Below, in pieces: positions 14,289-22,712 of a DNA stretch of 25,341 nucleotides. The notes beneath the pieces were generated by a model, which was not told the origin of the DNA, did not search any database, and saw only the letters and a list, made by a program, of their open reading frames with translations. Origin of the DNA: JAOAJF01 sp046295675 (GTDB taxonomy: Archaea > Micrarchaeota > Micrarchaeia > Anstonellales > Anstonellaceae); the NCBI GenBank assembly GCA_046295675.1, contig JBKBMW010000006.1:1-25341 (forward strand), read 5' to 3'. Each line of letters begins with the position of its first letter. Position 1 is the stretch's first letter. The position numbers and the translations under genes are program-made.

Positions 14289-14912
14289 TTATTTTTCAAA
14301 CTTGTCCCCAGCTATTTTAGAAAGTAAAATGGTACGTTTTTCATCTGATAAATAATGGTCTGCTCCATTCTCCCAAGCCTGAAGGATTCTAAGATATTTC
14401 GAATCAACAAACATATTTGGAATACCGGAAGTAACTGGGGTATCTCCCCCTACTAGTGCTCCTTCTGTTCTATCATCAAAAGCTCCTCTGGTTGAATCAA
14501 TAAAATATTTGATAAGCCCTCCTTTATATCCATTTGCACGTTGAGAAAAATATTTTCCATGCTCCTTATCCTTAGTTATTGAATAAGCCAATCTAACCAG
14601 TGCAAACATTTCTTCAGAGTTTAAACCATAATGAACAAATAATGGATCGGACTTTTTTAATCCCAAAAATGCACTTTCCTGAAACATGAATTGTTCAGCC
14701 CACCAAAAAGCATCTTTAAGACTTTGCTGTGCTGTTTTACCTTGGCGCTGAAATGCCTCAACCATTTTAAATATAAATGCTGTCATTGTTTTGTATTGTT
14801 GTTCGTTTAAAATTTTTTTATATTCTGGATGAGTAGATTGAATAAAAAAGTTTACTTCTTGTTCTGAGAGATACTTTTTTTTATTTTCAGATGCAGTATT
14901 TGGAACAACCAT
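14289..14912 (-). CDS. Hypothetical soluble protein upstream of purD
   Basis: 207 residues, not recognised. No signal peptide or membrane segment. It is rich in aromatic and charged residues, with an N-terminal helical part (SEQEVNFFIQSTHPEYKKIL) and a central part with AFWWAEQFMFQESAFLGL. The C-terminal part is Gly/Asp-rich (RGAFDDRTEGALVGGDTPVT, then SGIPNMFVDSKYLRILQAW). It looks like a folded, single-domain protein; no cysteines and no nucleotide-binding loop are evident. GGCGATC 2-3 nt before the ATG is one mismatch from the anti-Shine-Dalgarno complement GGTGATC and supports this start. Its adjacency to purD may be only positional. Confidence 0.7.
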   Translation of the reverse strand: MVVPNTASENKKKYLSEQEVNFFIQSTHPEYKKILNEQQYKTMTAFIFKMVEAFQRQGKTAQQSLKDAFWWAEQFMFQESAFLGLKKSDPLFVHYGLNSEEMFALVRLAYSITKDKEHGKYFSQRANGYKGGLIKYFIDSTRGAFDDRTEGALVGGDTPVTSGIPNMFVDSKYLRILQAWENGADHYLSDEKRTILLSKIAGDKFEK

Positions 14913-15061
14913 CCGATCGCCCAGAGTATATAAAAGAAGAGAATAATTTTAAAAGTATTGATTAAAAAAGAAAATTTTTGAGTATGCTCTGGTTATATAA
15001 ATTTTTAATAGATAGATAGCTAAATATTTAACTTTTTGCTCTTTAAAAAAAACTCTTAAAA
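14913..15061 (-). promoter_or_regulatory. 149-bp intergenic region with promoter elements for the 14912 gene
   Basis: Read on the minus strand, TATA-like boxes occur at three places: 14994-15006 (AAATTTATATAACC), about 14945-14954 (CTTTTAAAATT), and 14926-14936 (CTTTTATATACT). The last is only about 19 bp before the ATG, too close for its transcript to contain the start, so the middle box, about 38 bp before, with the GGCGATC site in the leader fits best. No box C/D or tRNA-like structure was seen. Confidence 0.35.
15043..15054 (-). terminator. U-tract terminator candidate after the tyrS-mvaD-pmk operon
   Basis: A run of eight A on the + strand (15045-15052), so T8 in the minus-strand transcript, begins about 10 nt after the pmk stop codon at 15062-15064. 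A U-tract just after the last gene of an operon is the normal archaeal intrinsic terminator form. Confidence 0.45.
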
Positions 15062-16138
15062 CTAAACTATCTTCAATTTTATTTCTTTTAGTTTTATGTT
15101 TAGCTCACGACCTATTTTAAGTATTTTCTTTGAATCTGAAAAATTTTTATCTACTAAAAATGCTATTCCATCTTTTCCACCAGATCCAGGACATCTGCCT
15201 GCTATTACTCCATCTAATTCTTCTGCTTTTTCGATTAATTTTGTTAAAACAGGGGGTTCTACAAGATCAAAATCTTTAGATAATTTTTTTGCTTGAAAGG
15301 AAAGAAGATTTAAATACTCTCTTGCCTGATGAGTATAATCCCTTACTTTTAGAGAATCTTTTTTTAGAAGAAAAAAAAATGCATTTTTTTCTGCATCATT
15401 TTGTTTTTTTAGAAGTTTAAAGTAAAGCTCTGGGTTAAATTCCTTGAATTTATAAAAAGTTTTAATACTTGAAAAAGTAGATGTGAAACCTTCTAAAATA
15501 TTAAAAAAAAGAACGGAATAATCTGAAGGCAAAGAAAAAGGTTTTACTTCCAAACCAGGCCAATTGGTGTTTAAAATATCAATAAAATATTTTTTATCAA
15601 GAATTTTTTCATCATTTATAAAATTGGGCTCAAAACGTTTATATTCAATACTAGTACAATAGGCTGCGGTTGCAATATCATAACCTGAACCAAGTTTTTT
15701 GGAAAAGGCAGCATAAGAATATTGGGCAATTTTATGTATAATATCTAAATGTTTTTCTTGTTCTAATCCTTGAGCACTAAAAAGTGCTTTTACTATAGCA
15801 ACAGTTGCAGCTGCCGAGCTTCCAAGACCTGACTTATTTTTTTTCGTTCCAAAAATAGAGCTGTTTGAAAGGCTTAAGGATACATCCTTTTTCCAACAAT
15901 TTATATGTTTTAAATATTCTTCAGAGAAAAGATATGGATAAGAAACTAAATTATCAAAAGTTTTTGGTTCAAAATTTAATCCAAATTGTTTGGAGATTAT
16001 TCTTTTTTGACCAAGCTTAAAGGAAATGCTTACTCCTTTATTTTTTTTATCTAATACAGCAAAAGAGAATGCACTAAAACCTTTTTCTAAAACTGCATAT
16101 TGACCATAGAAGAGAATTTTCCCTGGGACAGTGATCAT
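15062..16138 (-). CDS. Phosphomevalonate kinase (GHMP family, ERG8-like)
   Basis: 358 residues. It phosphorylates mevalonate 5-phosphate to the 5-diphosphate with ATP. GHMP motif 1 is VPGKILFYGQYAVLEKG, the ATP loop is KSGLGSSAAATVAIVKALF (102-120), and motif 3 is GRCPGSGGKDGIAFL near the C-terminus. Phosphomevalonate kinase rather than mevalonate kinase is indicated by SKKLGSGYDIATAAY (146-160) followed by IEYKRF, as in ERG8 and bacterial PMKs, where mevalonate kinase has a P-S-G-x-D-N motif. Its ATG overlaps the mvaD stop as ATGA (16135-16138), so translation is coupled. Its substrate is the product of mevalonate kinase, which must be encoded elsewhere. This enzyme is absent from most archaea. 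Confidence 0.87.
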   Translation of the reverse strand: MITVPGKILFYGQYAVLEKGFSAFSFAVLDKKNKGVSISFKLGQKRIISKQFGLNFEPKTFDNLVSYPYLFSEEYLKHINCWKKDVSLSLSNSSIFGTKKNKSGLGSSAAATVAIVKALFSAQGLEQEKHLDIIHKIAQYSYAAFSKKLGSGYDIATAAYCTSIEYKRFEPNFINDEKILDKKYFIDILNTNWPGLEVKPFSLPSDYSVLFFNILEGFTSTFSSIKTFYKFKEFNPELYFKLLKKQNDAEKNAFFFLLKKDSLKVRDYTHQAREYLNLLSFQAKKLSKDFDLVEPPVLTKLIEKAEELDGVIAGRCPGSGGKDGIAFLVDKNFSDSKKILKIGRELNIKLKEIKLKIV

Positions 16139-17211
16139 AACATCCCTTTAAAGGTACTTCCTGCACCAATATTTTGTACAAAAATATTTTTTTGAGATGA
16201 GATAGTTTTTAAAGCATCTAAAACCTTTTTTTGATTTTTGTCTAAAGTAAAAATTATTGGGTTTGGACCTGCATCAAAAGTGTAAGCAGCAATGATTTCA
16301 TTTGTGTTTAGTTCAGAGATAACTTCTATTAATTTTCTGCTTTTATCATTTAAATAAATAATTGGAGGGTAAGTGTTTAGCATTATAGAATGCAAAGCAT
16401 TTGAAGCCTGCATACAGATCATAGCAAATTTCTCAAAATCTTTGGCTTTGATAGAATCTAATAGAGATGGTAGAAGAGTTTTTTCTTCATATTCCACCCA
16501 ATGATAGTATAATGGATTTGTAGATAAGCTATGTTGCATTCCCACTCTACTTTTAATTTTTTTTTCTTCTTTTCCTAGAATTAGATAAATAATTTTTAAT
16601 TCTTTCCAATGAGTAGGAGAAAAAAGGGATTTTGAATAGCTGCAAAAAAGAAGGTCTAAATCTTTTGGATTTTTAGGCAAATTATCATAACCTCTTTTCC
16701 AGAGTACAAAACCTCCTTGCTGCGGTACACTTCTACTAGCTGAACCACTTCCAAGACGAGCTATTGCAGATAACTTTTCATCTGTTGAAAAAAATTTTTC
16801 AAAAACCTCTGGCTCTAATTCTTTAAATGCACCAGCTAAAGCAGAGGCTAATGCTGCAAAGCCTGAAGCAGATGAAGCAAGACCTGCTCCAGTTGGAAAA
16901 TTATTAGATGATTGGATTTGATAGGAATAGTTTTTTATTTCCGGGATAAAGGTAGAGACTTTTTGAAAGAAATTTAGGATATATAAAAACTCTTGACTAT
17001 TTGGTAGGACTTTTTTTTTGTTTAGTTCAAATGAAATAGAAAAATTTTCTTTTTTCATTAATAGAGAAGTAGAAGTAAAAAACTTGTCCACACAAAAAGA
17101 AGCGCTTGATTTAGTGGGGATAAAATAATTTTCAAAAGTTGGATGTTTGCCCCAATATTTAATAATTGCAATATTGGTTGGAGCTTTTGCAACAACTAAA
17201 ACCTCCTTCAT
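16135..17211 (-). CDS. mvaD: Diphosphomevalonate decarboxylase
   Basis: 358-residue GHMP enzyme that phosphorylates and decarboxylates mevalonate 5-diphosphate to IPP. Family signatures: APTNIAIIKYWGK at the N-terminus (Lys18 and Lys22), NNFPTGAGLASSASGFAALA (103-122), ARLGSGSASRS (Arg160), NALHSIMLNTYPPIIYLND (271-289) and YTFDAGPN with catalytic Asp313. Asp, Lys and Arg of the decarboxylase site are intact, arguing against the mevalonate-3-kinase type relatives. Haloarchaeal phosphomevalonate decarboxylases share these residues, so substrate is settled mainly by the coupled phosphomevalonate kinase gene. It begins immediately after the tyrS stop codon, with GGTG in the last tyrS codons as its ribosome binding site. 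Confidence 0.9.
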   Translation of the reverse strand: MKEVLVVAKAPTNIAIIKYWGKHPTFENYFIPTKSSASFCVDKFFTSTSLLMKKENFSISFELNKKKVLPNSQEFLYILNFFQKVSTFIPEIKNYSYQIQSSNNFPTGAGLASSASGFAALASALAGAFKELEPEVFEKFFSTDEKLSAIARLGSGSASRSVPQQGGFVLWKRGYDNLPKNPKDLDLLFCSYSKSLFSPTHWKELKIIYLILGKEEKKIKSRVGMQHSLSTNPLYYHWVEYEEKTLLPSLLDSIKAKDFEKFAMICMQASNALHSIMLNTYPPIIYLNDKSRKLIEVISELNTNEIIAAYTFDAGPNPIIFTLDKNQKKVLDALKTISSQKNIFVQNIGAGSTFKGML

Positions 17212-18264
17212 TTATACACCTTCAATTAATTCTTTATTTTTGCTAAAAAAGTTTCTGCATGGTTCTAAAAGTTTTATTAATTTCTTTGCTAGAGCATTTT
17301 TTAAATCAGAAGGGTGGATCTTTCCATCTACATAATCTTTTTTTAATTCATTTATATTTGTATATTCTACATCACCACCATATTTTTCATCTCTTTCTAT
17401 TCTAAATATTCCTTCTGAAAAAGCGAATGCTTCTGTGTAATCCAATACTGGATTATTTTCCACATCTTTTGGCTGACAGGTGGCTTTATTTATTTTTCTT
17501 TTTATCTCTTCCTCGCTATCATGAATAAAAATGCAGGACTCTGGTTTGGATTTTGACATTTTTGTTTCCAACATTTCCTCATCTTTATCAGAGTAAGTCA
17601 TTTTCTTTTTTCCTTCTAAACCAGGAATTAATTTACTATGGACAGCTATTACTTTTTTTTGTTTATATTTGTTGGCAAGCTCTCTGCAAAGTACATGTAC
17701 TTTTCTTTGATCCATACCAGCATGAGCAAGATCAACATCCAAAGCCCATATATCGGCTACTTGCATGGCTGGATAAATTATAGAAGAAGAGGGCAAGGTT
17801 TCTTTTTCATTTCGACCCATAATAGTAGTACAACGAATCATTCTGTTCAAAGTAGTATCTTTAGAAATCAAAAGGACATTTTTCCAATATTCTTTGCCTA
17901 CTTTTTCATAAAGTTTTGAACCAAGAACAAAATTTACATTTTCAAGTCCTAAAGATAAAAATGCTGCTTTAAAATAGCCTTCAGCTACTTTTTGAATTTT
18001 TTCTAAATCTCCATTGAATTTATTATTTATCCAAGCATGATAGTCTGCTAAAAAAATCGTCGGTTTTATACCTGCTTTTATAAAATCTTTTATTTTGAGT
18101 GCAGTAGAAAGACCAGTACCTAAATGAACTTTTCCTGAAATTTCAAAACCGATGTAATGCTTTGGTTTAGAGTTGGTTTCAAACAAATTTTTTAATTCTT
18201 CTTCTGTTAGAATTTCAATAATACTACCTTTTTTGACCAAATCTATTTTGGAGTAAATGTCCAT
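17212..18264 (-). CDS. tyrS: Tyrosyl-tRNA synthetase, archaeal/eukaryotic type
   Basis: 350-residue class I synthetase. HYIGFEISGKVHLGTG carries the HIGH-equivalent VHLG (46-49); FLADYHAWIN (71-80) and the QVADIWALDVDLAHAGMDQRKVH segment (168-190) form the tyrosine pocket, and the KMSKS loop is TKMSKSKPES (KMSKS at 235-239). GGDVEYTNINELKKDYVDGKIHPSDLK is the short archaeal anticodon-binding end; there is no bacterial S4 domain. Tyr rather than Trp specificity follows from the DxxxAGMDQRKxH pattern. It is the first gene of a three-gene operon with mvaD and pmk. A weak TATA-like sequence (18282-18291, minus strand) lies about 22 bp before the ATG. Confidence 0.93.
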   Translation of the reverse strand: MDIYSKIDLVKKGSIIEILTEEELKNLFETNSKPKHYIGFEISGKVHLGTGLSTALKIKDFIKAGIKPTIFLADYHAWINNKFNGDLEKIQKVAEGYFKAAFLSLGLENVNFVLGSKLYEKVGKEYWKNVLLISKDTTLNRMIRCTTIMGRNEKETLPSSSIIYPAMQVADIWALDVDLAHAGMDQRKVHVLCRELANKYKQKKVIAVHSKLIPGLEGKKKMTYSDKDEEMLETKMSKSKPESCIFIHDSEEEIKRKINKATCQPKDVENNPVLDYTEAFAFSEGIFRIERDEKYGGDVEYTNINELKKDYVDGKIHPSDLKNALAKKLIKLLEPCRNFFSKNKELIEGV

Positions 18265-18442
18265 AGAATAGTTAGGAAAACTGGAATTTTTAAGTGTTTT
18301 GCATAAAAAAGACGGATTTTAAACGAGTAACGAATAGAAAAATAAAAATTATGTAAGGAAATGAAAAAAAATGAAGAAAAAAAAATATATTTATAAATTT
18401 TAAGATGGATAAAAAAATGCACGACTTTTTTTGGGTGGAATG
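18265..18442. promoter_or_regulatory. Divergent tyrS/nrdJ promoter region
   Basis: On the + strand ATATATTTATAAATTTT (about 18385-18401) is a strong TATA box centred 48 bp before ATG 18443; the predicted leader of about 20 nt contains GGGTGG (18433-18438), a good ribosome binding site 4 nt before that ATG. On the minus strand CTTAAAAATT (18282-18291) may serve tyrS. No cobalamin riboswitch or NrdR-box palindrome is evident in these 178 bp. Confidence 0.55.
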
Positions 18443-21400
18443 ATGAGGGAGGAAAAAGAAAAAACAAAAGAAACTTTTTCTAAAGATACAAATGGATTAA
18501 AGATTGAACGAGTTTTCACTAAACCAGATCAAGATGTATATTCCATGTTTGAATATGAAATCCGGAATTCCATTATAAGTGATATAGATGGCTCTACAGT
18601 TTATGAGTTAAATAACATAGAAGTACCAAAAGGTTTTTCTCAAGTTGCAACAGATATTTTGGCACAAAAATATTTTAGAAAAGCTGGAGTTCCTCAAAAA
18701 GATAAAGATGGAAGAATAAAAATAGATCCACAAACTAAACAACCTATTTTAGGTGGAGAAACTTCAATAAAACAAGTAGTAAAAAGACTTGCTTGTACTT
18801 GGAGATATTGGGGAGAAAAATATGGTTATTTTGCTTCCTTGGAAGATGCTGAAACATTTGAAGATGAGATTGTATTTATGCTTTTGAATCAAATGGCAGC
18901 TCCAAATTCACCTCAGTGGTTTAACAATGGATTAGCACATGTATACTCCATTAAAGGTAAAAGCCAAGGACATTATTATGTTGAACCAAAAACTGGAGAG
19001 GTAAAGTTATGTGAGGATGCATATACCCACCCACAACTACACGCTTGTTTTATCCAGTCTCTAAAAGATGACTTAGTAAATGAAGGAGGAATATTTGACT
19101 TGCTTACAAGAGAAGCGAGATTATTTAAATACGGCTCTGGCACTGGAACGAATTTTTCTACTTTGCGAGCTGCAGGTGAACCATTATCAGGTGGTGGAAA
19201 ATCCTCTGGCTTGATGTCTTTTCTAAAAATTTATGATAGGGCAGCTGGGGCAATAAAATCAGGAGGTACAACAAGAAGAGCAGCAAAAATGGTAATAGTG
19301 AATATTGATCATCCAGACATAGAGGAATTTATCAATTGGAAGATGGAAGAAGAAAAAAAAGTTGCTGCTCTTTATAGCGGTTCATACAGCATGAGAAAAA
19401 CTTTAAACAGAATAATGCAGATAGCAAAGGATGAAAATACTACTGATTTTAAGAATAATAAGAGATTGCGCCAAGCTGTTGCAGAAGCACTTGCTTGTAA
19501 TGTGCCTGGAAATTATATATTAAGAGCACTTTCATTAGTTCAACAAGGAATATACAAATTTGATATGCCTCTTTATGAATTGAATTATGAAGGAGAGGCA
19601 TATAGCACTGTTTCTGGTCAAAACTCAAATAACTCTGTTAGAATTCCAAATGAATTTATGGATGCATTAAGAGAAGATGGAGAATGGAAACTGATTAGAA
19701 GAACAGATGGAAAAGTTGCAAAAATAATAAAAGCAAGAAAGCTATGGGACCAGATTGCTTTAGCTGCTTGGAATTGTGCTGACCCTGGATTGCAATTTGA
19801 TGATACAGTTAATCAATGGAACACTTGCTTAAATGATGGTAGAATAAATGCTTCCAATCCTTGTTCTGAGTACATGTTTTTAGATGATACCGCTTGTAAC
19901 TTGGCTTCCTTAAATTTGGTGAAATTTTTAGACGAAGAAACTGGATTATTTAAAGTAAGGGAATTTTTGCATGCAGTAAGACTTTGGACAATTGTTTTGG
20001 AAATTTCTGTTTTGATGGCTGGATATCCATCAAAAGAAATTGCTAAAAGATCTTATGAATATAGAACACTAGGGTTAGGATATGCAAATTTAGGCAGTTT
20101 ACTTATGATTTTGGGCCTTCCATATGATTCTCCAGAAGCCTTGGCTTACGCTGGCTGTATTTCTGCACTTTTGACTGGACAGGCATACGCTACAAGTGCT
20201 GAGATGGCAATGTGTCTTGGTCCATTTAAAGCATATCAAAGAAATAAAGAACATATGTTAAGAGTAATAAGAAATCATAGAAGAGCAGCATATAATGTCA
20301 ATAAAGAGGAATATGAAAAAATGATTATAAAACCATTTGGAATTGACCAAAAATATGCCCCAACATATTTATTGAAAGAGGCCCAGGAGATTTGGGATAA
20401 AGCATTGGAACTTGGAGAAAAATATGGATATAGAAATGCACAAGTGAGTGTTATAGCCCCAACTGGCACAATTGGACTTTTGATGGATTGCGATACCACT
20501 GGAATTGAACCAGATTATGCAATCGTAAAATTTAAGAAATTGGCTGGTGGAGGATACTTTAAAATTGTAAACCAATCTGTAAAAAAAGCTCTAAAAAGGC
20601 TTGGATATAATAAAAACCAAATAGAGGAAATTGAATATTATTGTAAGGGACATGGAACATTAGTTGGATGTCCGTTTATAAATAGAGAAACATTGAAAGA
20701 GAAAGGATTTAGCGATGAGAAAATAGACCAAATCGAGCTTCAATTACATTATGTTTTTGATATTAGAGAGGCTTTTAACAAATATGTTCTTGGAGTGGAT
20801 TTTCTAAAAGCATTGGGAGTAGATGAAAAAAAACTTGAAGACCCAAAATTTGATTTATTACAATTTTTAGGTTTTAGTTTAGAAGAAATTGAAAAAGCAA
20901 ATGAGTATGTTTGTGGAACGATGAGTATTGAAGGTGCACCGCATCTTAAAGTGGAACATTATCCAATTTTTGATTGTGCAACCAAATGTGGAAAGAGAGG
21001 AACAAGAGCAATACATTATAAAGCCCATATTAGAATGATGGCTGCAGTCCAACCATTTATAAGTGGTTCAATTTCAAAAACAATAAATATGCCTCAAGAT
21101 TCCACAATTGAGGATGTTAAAGAAGCTTATGAATTATCTTATCTATTGATGTTAAAGTGTATTGCTATATATAGAGATGGCTCAAAACTATCTCAGCCCC
21201 TTAGCTCTATAACTTCTTATGAAGAAGAAGTCAAAACACTTGAACAATTATCTTCTGAAGCCCAAGCTATTTTCGGAGGAGGACAACAAAGAGCAGTGCT
21301 TTCAACATTACAAAGAAGAAAGCTTCCTCCAAAAAGAAGAGGATTTGTTCAAGAAGCAAAAATTGGTGGCCATAAGATTTACATAAAAACAGGTGAATAT

Positions 21401-21922
21401 CCTGATGGAACACTTGGCGAAATATTTATAGACATGTATAAAGAGGGGGCAGGATATAGAGCATTGCTAAATTGCTTTGCTATTGCTGTTTCCAAAGGGT
21501 TACAATACGGGGTTCCGTTAGAGGAATTTGTAGATACATTTGTATTTACAAAGTTTGAACCATATGGACCTGTTAGCGGCCATGAGGCAATTAAAAGTGC
21601 AACCTCAATCGTAGATTATGTGTTTAGAATGCTTGGATATGAATATTTGCATAGGACAGATTTTGTACATATAAAACCATCTTTGCTTGAAAAAGAATCC
21701 CAAGCAAAATTGGTTGAACAAATTAAAAATACAGATGAACAAAAAAAGAAGATTGAAAACATAGAAGAAGTAGAAGAAGAAAGCAAGGAGGAGAAAGTAA
21801 AGCATGCAAAATCTTTGGGATATAGCGGGGAGCAATGTCCAACCTGTGGCTCAATGAAAATGAAAAGAAATGGAAACTGCCTTTTATGTGAGGATTGCGG
21901 AGAAACCACTGGATGTAGTTAG
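18443..21922 (+). CDS. nrdJ: Adenosylcobalamin-dependent (class II) ribonucleotide reductase
   Basis: 1159 residues making deoxyribonucleotides with a B12-derived radical and no oxygen need. Active-site residues are present: Cys202 in LHACFIQS and Cys485 in ACNLASLNL as the redox pair, and Cys474 in NPCSE (Asn472, Glu476) as the thiyl site. PNSPQWFNNG and KYGSGTGTNFSTLR are typical of the large NrdJ clade. After the barrel comes a TSCPD-type domain (from about RRGFVQEAKIGGHKIYIKTG), then an acidic/lysine linker and a Cys-rich end (CPTCGSMKMKRNGNCLLCED, then CGETTGCS) that includes the shuttle cysteines and probably a zinc knuckle. ATG 18443 is chosen over 18440 and a TTG at 18431 by spacing from GGGTGG. 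No intein is present. The closest look-alikes I know are bacterial. Confidence 0.93.
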   Translation: MREEKEKTKETFSKDTNGLKIERVFTKPDQDVYSMFEYEIRNSIISDIDGSTVYELNNIEVPKGFSQVATDILAQKYFRKAGVPQKDKDGRIKIDPQTKQPILGGETSIKQVVKRLACTWRYWGEKYGYFASLEDAETFEDEIVFMLLNQMAAPNSPQWFNNGLAHVYSIKGKSQGHYYVEPKTGEVKLCEDAYTHPQLHACFIQSLKDDLVNEGGIFDLLTREARLFKYGSGTGTNFSTLRAAGEPLSGGGKSSGLMSFLKIYDRAAGAIKSGGTTRRAAKMVIVNIDHPDIEEFINWKMEEEKKVAALYSGSYSMRKTLNRIMQIAKDENTTDFKNNKRLRQAVAEALACNVPGNYILRALSLVQQGIYKFDMPLYELNYEGEAYSTVSGQNSNNSVRIPNEFMDALREDGEWKLIRRTDGKVAKIIKARKLWDQIALAAWNCADPGLQFDDTVNQWNTCLNDGRINASNPCSEYMFLDDTACNLASLNLVKFLDEETGLFKVREFLHAVRLWTIVLEISVLMAGYPSKEIAKRSYEYRTLGLGYANLGSLLMILGLPYDSPEALAYAGCISALLTGQAYATSAEMAMCLGPFKAYQRNKEHMLRVIRNHRRAAYNVNKEEYEKMIIKPFGIDQKYAPTYLLKEAQEIWDKALELGEKYGYRNAQVSVIAPTGTIGLLMDCDTTGIEPDYAIVKFKKLAGGGYFKIVNQSVKKALKRLGYNKNQIEEIEYYCKGHGTLVGCPFINRETLKEKGFSDEKIDQIELQLHYVFDIREAFNKYVLGVDFLKALGVDEKKLEDPKFDLLQFLGFSLEEIEKANEYVCGTMSIEGAPHLKVEHYPIFDCATKCGKRGTRAIHYKAHIRMMAAVQPFISGSISKTINMPQDSTIEDVKEAYELSYLLMLKCIAIYRDGSKLSQPLSSITSYEEEVKTLEQLSSEAQAIFGGGQQRAVLSTLQRRKLPPKRRGFVQEAKIGGHKIYIKTGEYPDGTLGEIFIDMYKEGAGYRALLNCFAIAVSKGLQYGVPLEEFVDTFVFTKFEPYGPVSGHEAIKSATSIVDYVFRMLGYEYLHRTDFVHIKPSLLEKESQAKLVEQIKNTDEQKKKIENIEEVEEESKEEKVKHAKSLGYSGEQCPTCGSMKMKRNGNCLLCEDCGETTGCS

Positions 21923-21960
21923 ATCTCAAAATTAGCTAAAAGATATGGATGAGTAGAAAT

Positions 21961-22659
21961 TTATAAATTTATTGAATTTAGTCTTTTTAGGATTCTTGGT
22001 AAATCTGAAGGAGAAGAAAGAACAAAATCTGCTTTAGTACCATCATCCCCATAAACAAATCCCCAAAGAGCAAAAAAAGTTGTTAATTTTAATGCTTTTG
22101 CTCCCTTTATATCTCTTGAAGGATTATCTCCAACCATTCCAACCTCCTTAGGTTGAAGTTTCATTTCCGAAAGAATTTTTAAAAAAGGCTTTGGAGAAGG
22201 CTTAAAAGCATTTGTTTGATCAAATGTTCCGATGAAATCAAAATAATGAAAAAGATTACATTTTTTTAAGCGGTTGTGGACATGCTCTAAAGTAGCATCC
22301 GATAAAACTGCCAGCGTATAGCCATCATTTTTTAGTTCTTCAAGCATATCAGTTATTCCTAAATATGGATGAAGAATATTTTCTTTTGTTTTTTTATAAG
22401 CTTGTACTGCTAAATTTAAAACTTTTTTATGTTCCTTAGAAGAGATTTTAAATTGCGACAAATAATCATTTATAGCGTATTGATAATCAGTACCTTTGGA
22501 ATAATAAATACTAAAAATACCATCAAAAATTTCTTCTAAATTTTTGTTTAATAATTTTGAATCTTTAATTACCTTTGCAGCAGACAAAACTGACTTTTGT
22601 TTGAATTCCCAGAAATTGATTAAGGTATTATCCAGATCAAATATCATTCCTTTTATCAT
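21961..22659 (-). CDS. HAD-superfamily (subfamily IA) hydrolase
   Basis: 232 residues. Motif I is FDLDNTLINF (nucleophile Asp8, acid/base Asp10), motif II is LAVLSDAT, motif III Lys is in NAFKPSPKPF, and motif IV is GMVGDNPSRDIKGAKAL. The helical cap lies between motif I and II (about residues 15-90), as in phosphoglycolate phosphatase-like enzymes. The reaction is probably removal of phosphate from a small metabolite; substrate cannot be inferred. The ending converges on nrdJ with 38 bp between stops. It is divergent from the GTPase gene and appears to share its TATA region. Confidence 0.88.
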   Translation of the reverse strand: MIKGMIFDLDNTLINFWEFKQKSVLSAAKVIKDSKLLNKNLEEIFDGIFSIYYSKGTDYQYAINDYLSQFKISSKEHKKVLNLAVQAYKKTKENILHPYLGITDMLEELKNDGYTLAVLSDATLEHVHNRLKKCNLFHYFDFIGTFDQTNAFKPSPKPFLKILSEMKLQPKEVGMVGDNPSRDIKGAKALKLTTFFALWGFVYGDDGTKADFVLSSPSDLPRILKRLNSINL

Positions 22660-22675
22660 AAAAATATTATAGACT

Positions 22676-22690
22676 GTTATAAATAAAAAG
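22676..22690. promoter_or_regulatory. Shared two-way TATA element between the HAD and GTPase genes
   Basis: GTTATAAATAAAAAG (22676-22690) is a TATA box in the + direction, centred about 30 bp before ATG 22713, and reads CTTTTTATTTATAAC on the minus strand, centred about 24 bp before ATG 22659. Only 53 bp separate the two starts, and no second convincing box is present for either, so one element probably drives two leaderless transcripts. Confidence 0.5.
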
Positions 22691-22712
22691 ATTAAAAAGA
22701 AAAAATTATTTG

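Noticed and set aside
14913..15061. Small RNA or tRNA gene in the pmk-hypothetical gap
   Set aside because: No cloverleaf, T-loop or A/B box-like sequence and no stable hairpin seen by eye; TATA-like elements explain what is visible.
15062..16138. Mevalonate kinase as the identity of the GHMP kinase
   Set aside because: The GSGYDIATAAY and following YKRF segment match phosphomevalonate kinase; the P-S-G-x-D motif of mevalonate kinase is not found.
18265..18442. Cobalamin riboswitch or NrdR boxes before nrdJ
   Set aside because: No B12-box-like sequence or paired NrdR palindrome was found; the predicted leader is only about 20 nt.
18439..18445. Box C motif ATGATGA as part of a C/D guide RNA
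   Set aside because: It overlaps the nrdJ start region, and no matching D box or C'/D' pair lies at the right distance.
18443..21922. Intein inside the ribonucleotide reductase
   Set aside because: Class II RNRs often carry inteins, but no splice-junction or endonuclease motifs interrupt the conserved blocks, and the length of about 1160 residues is normal for the large NrdJ clade.
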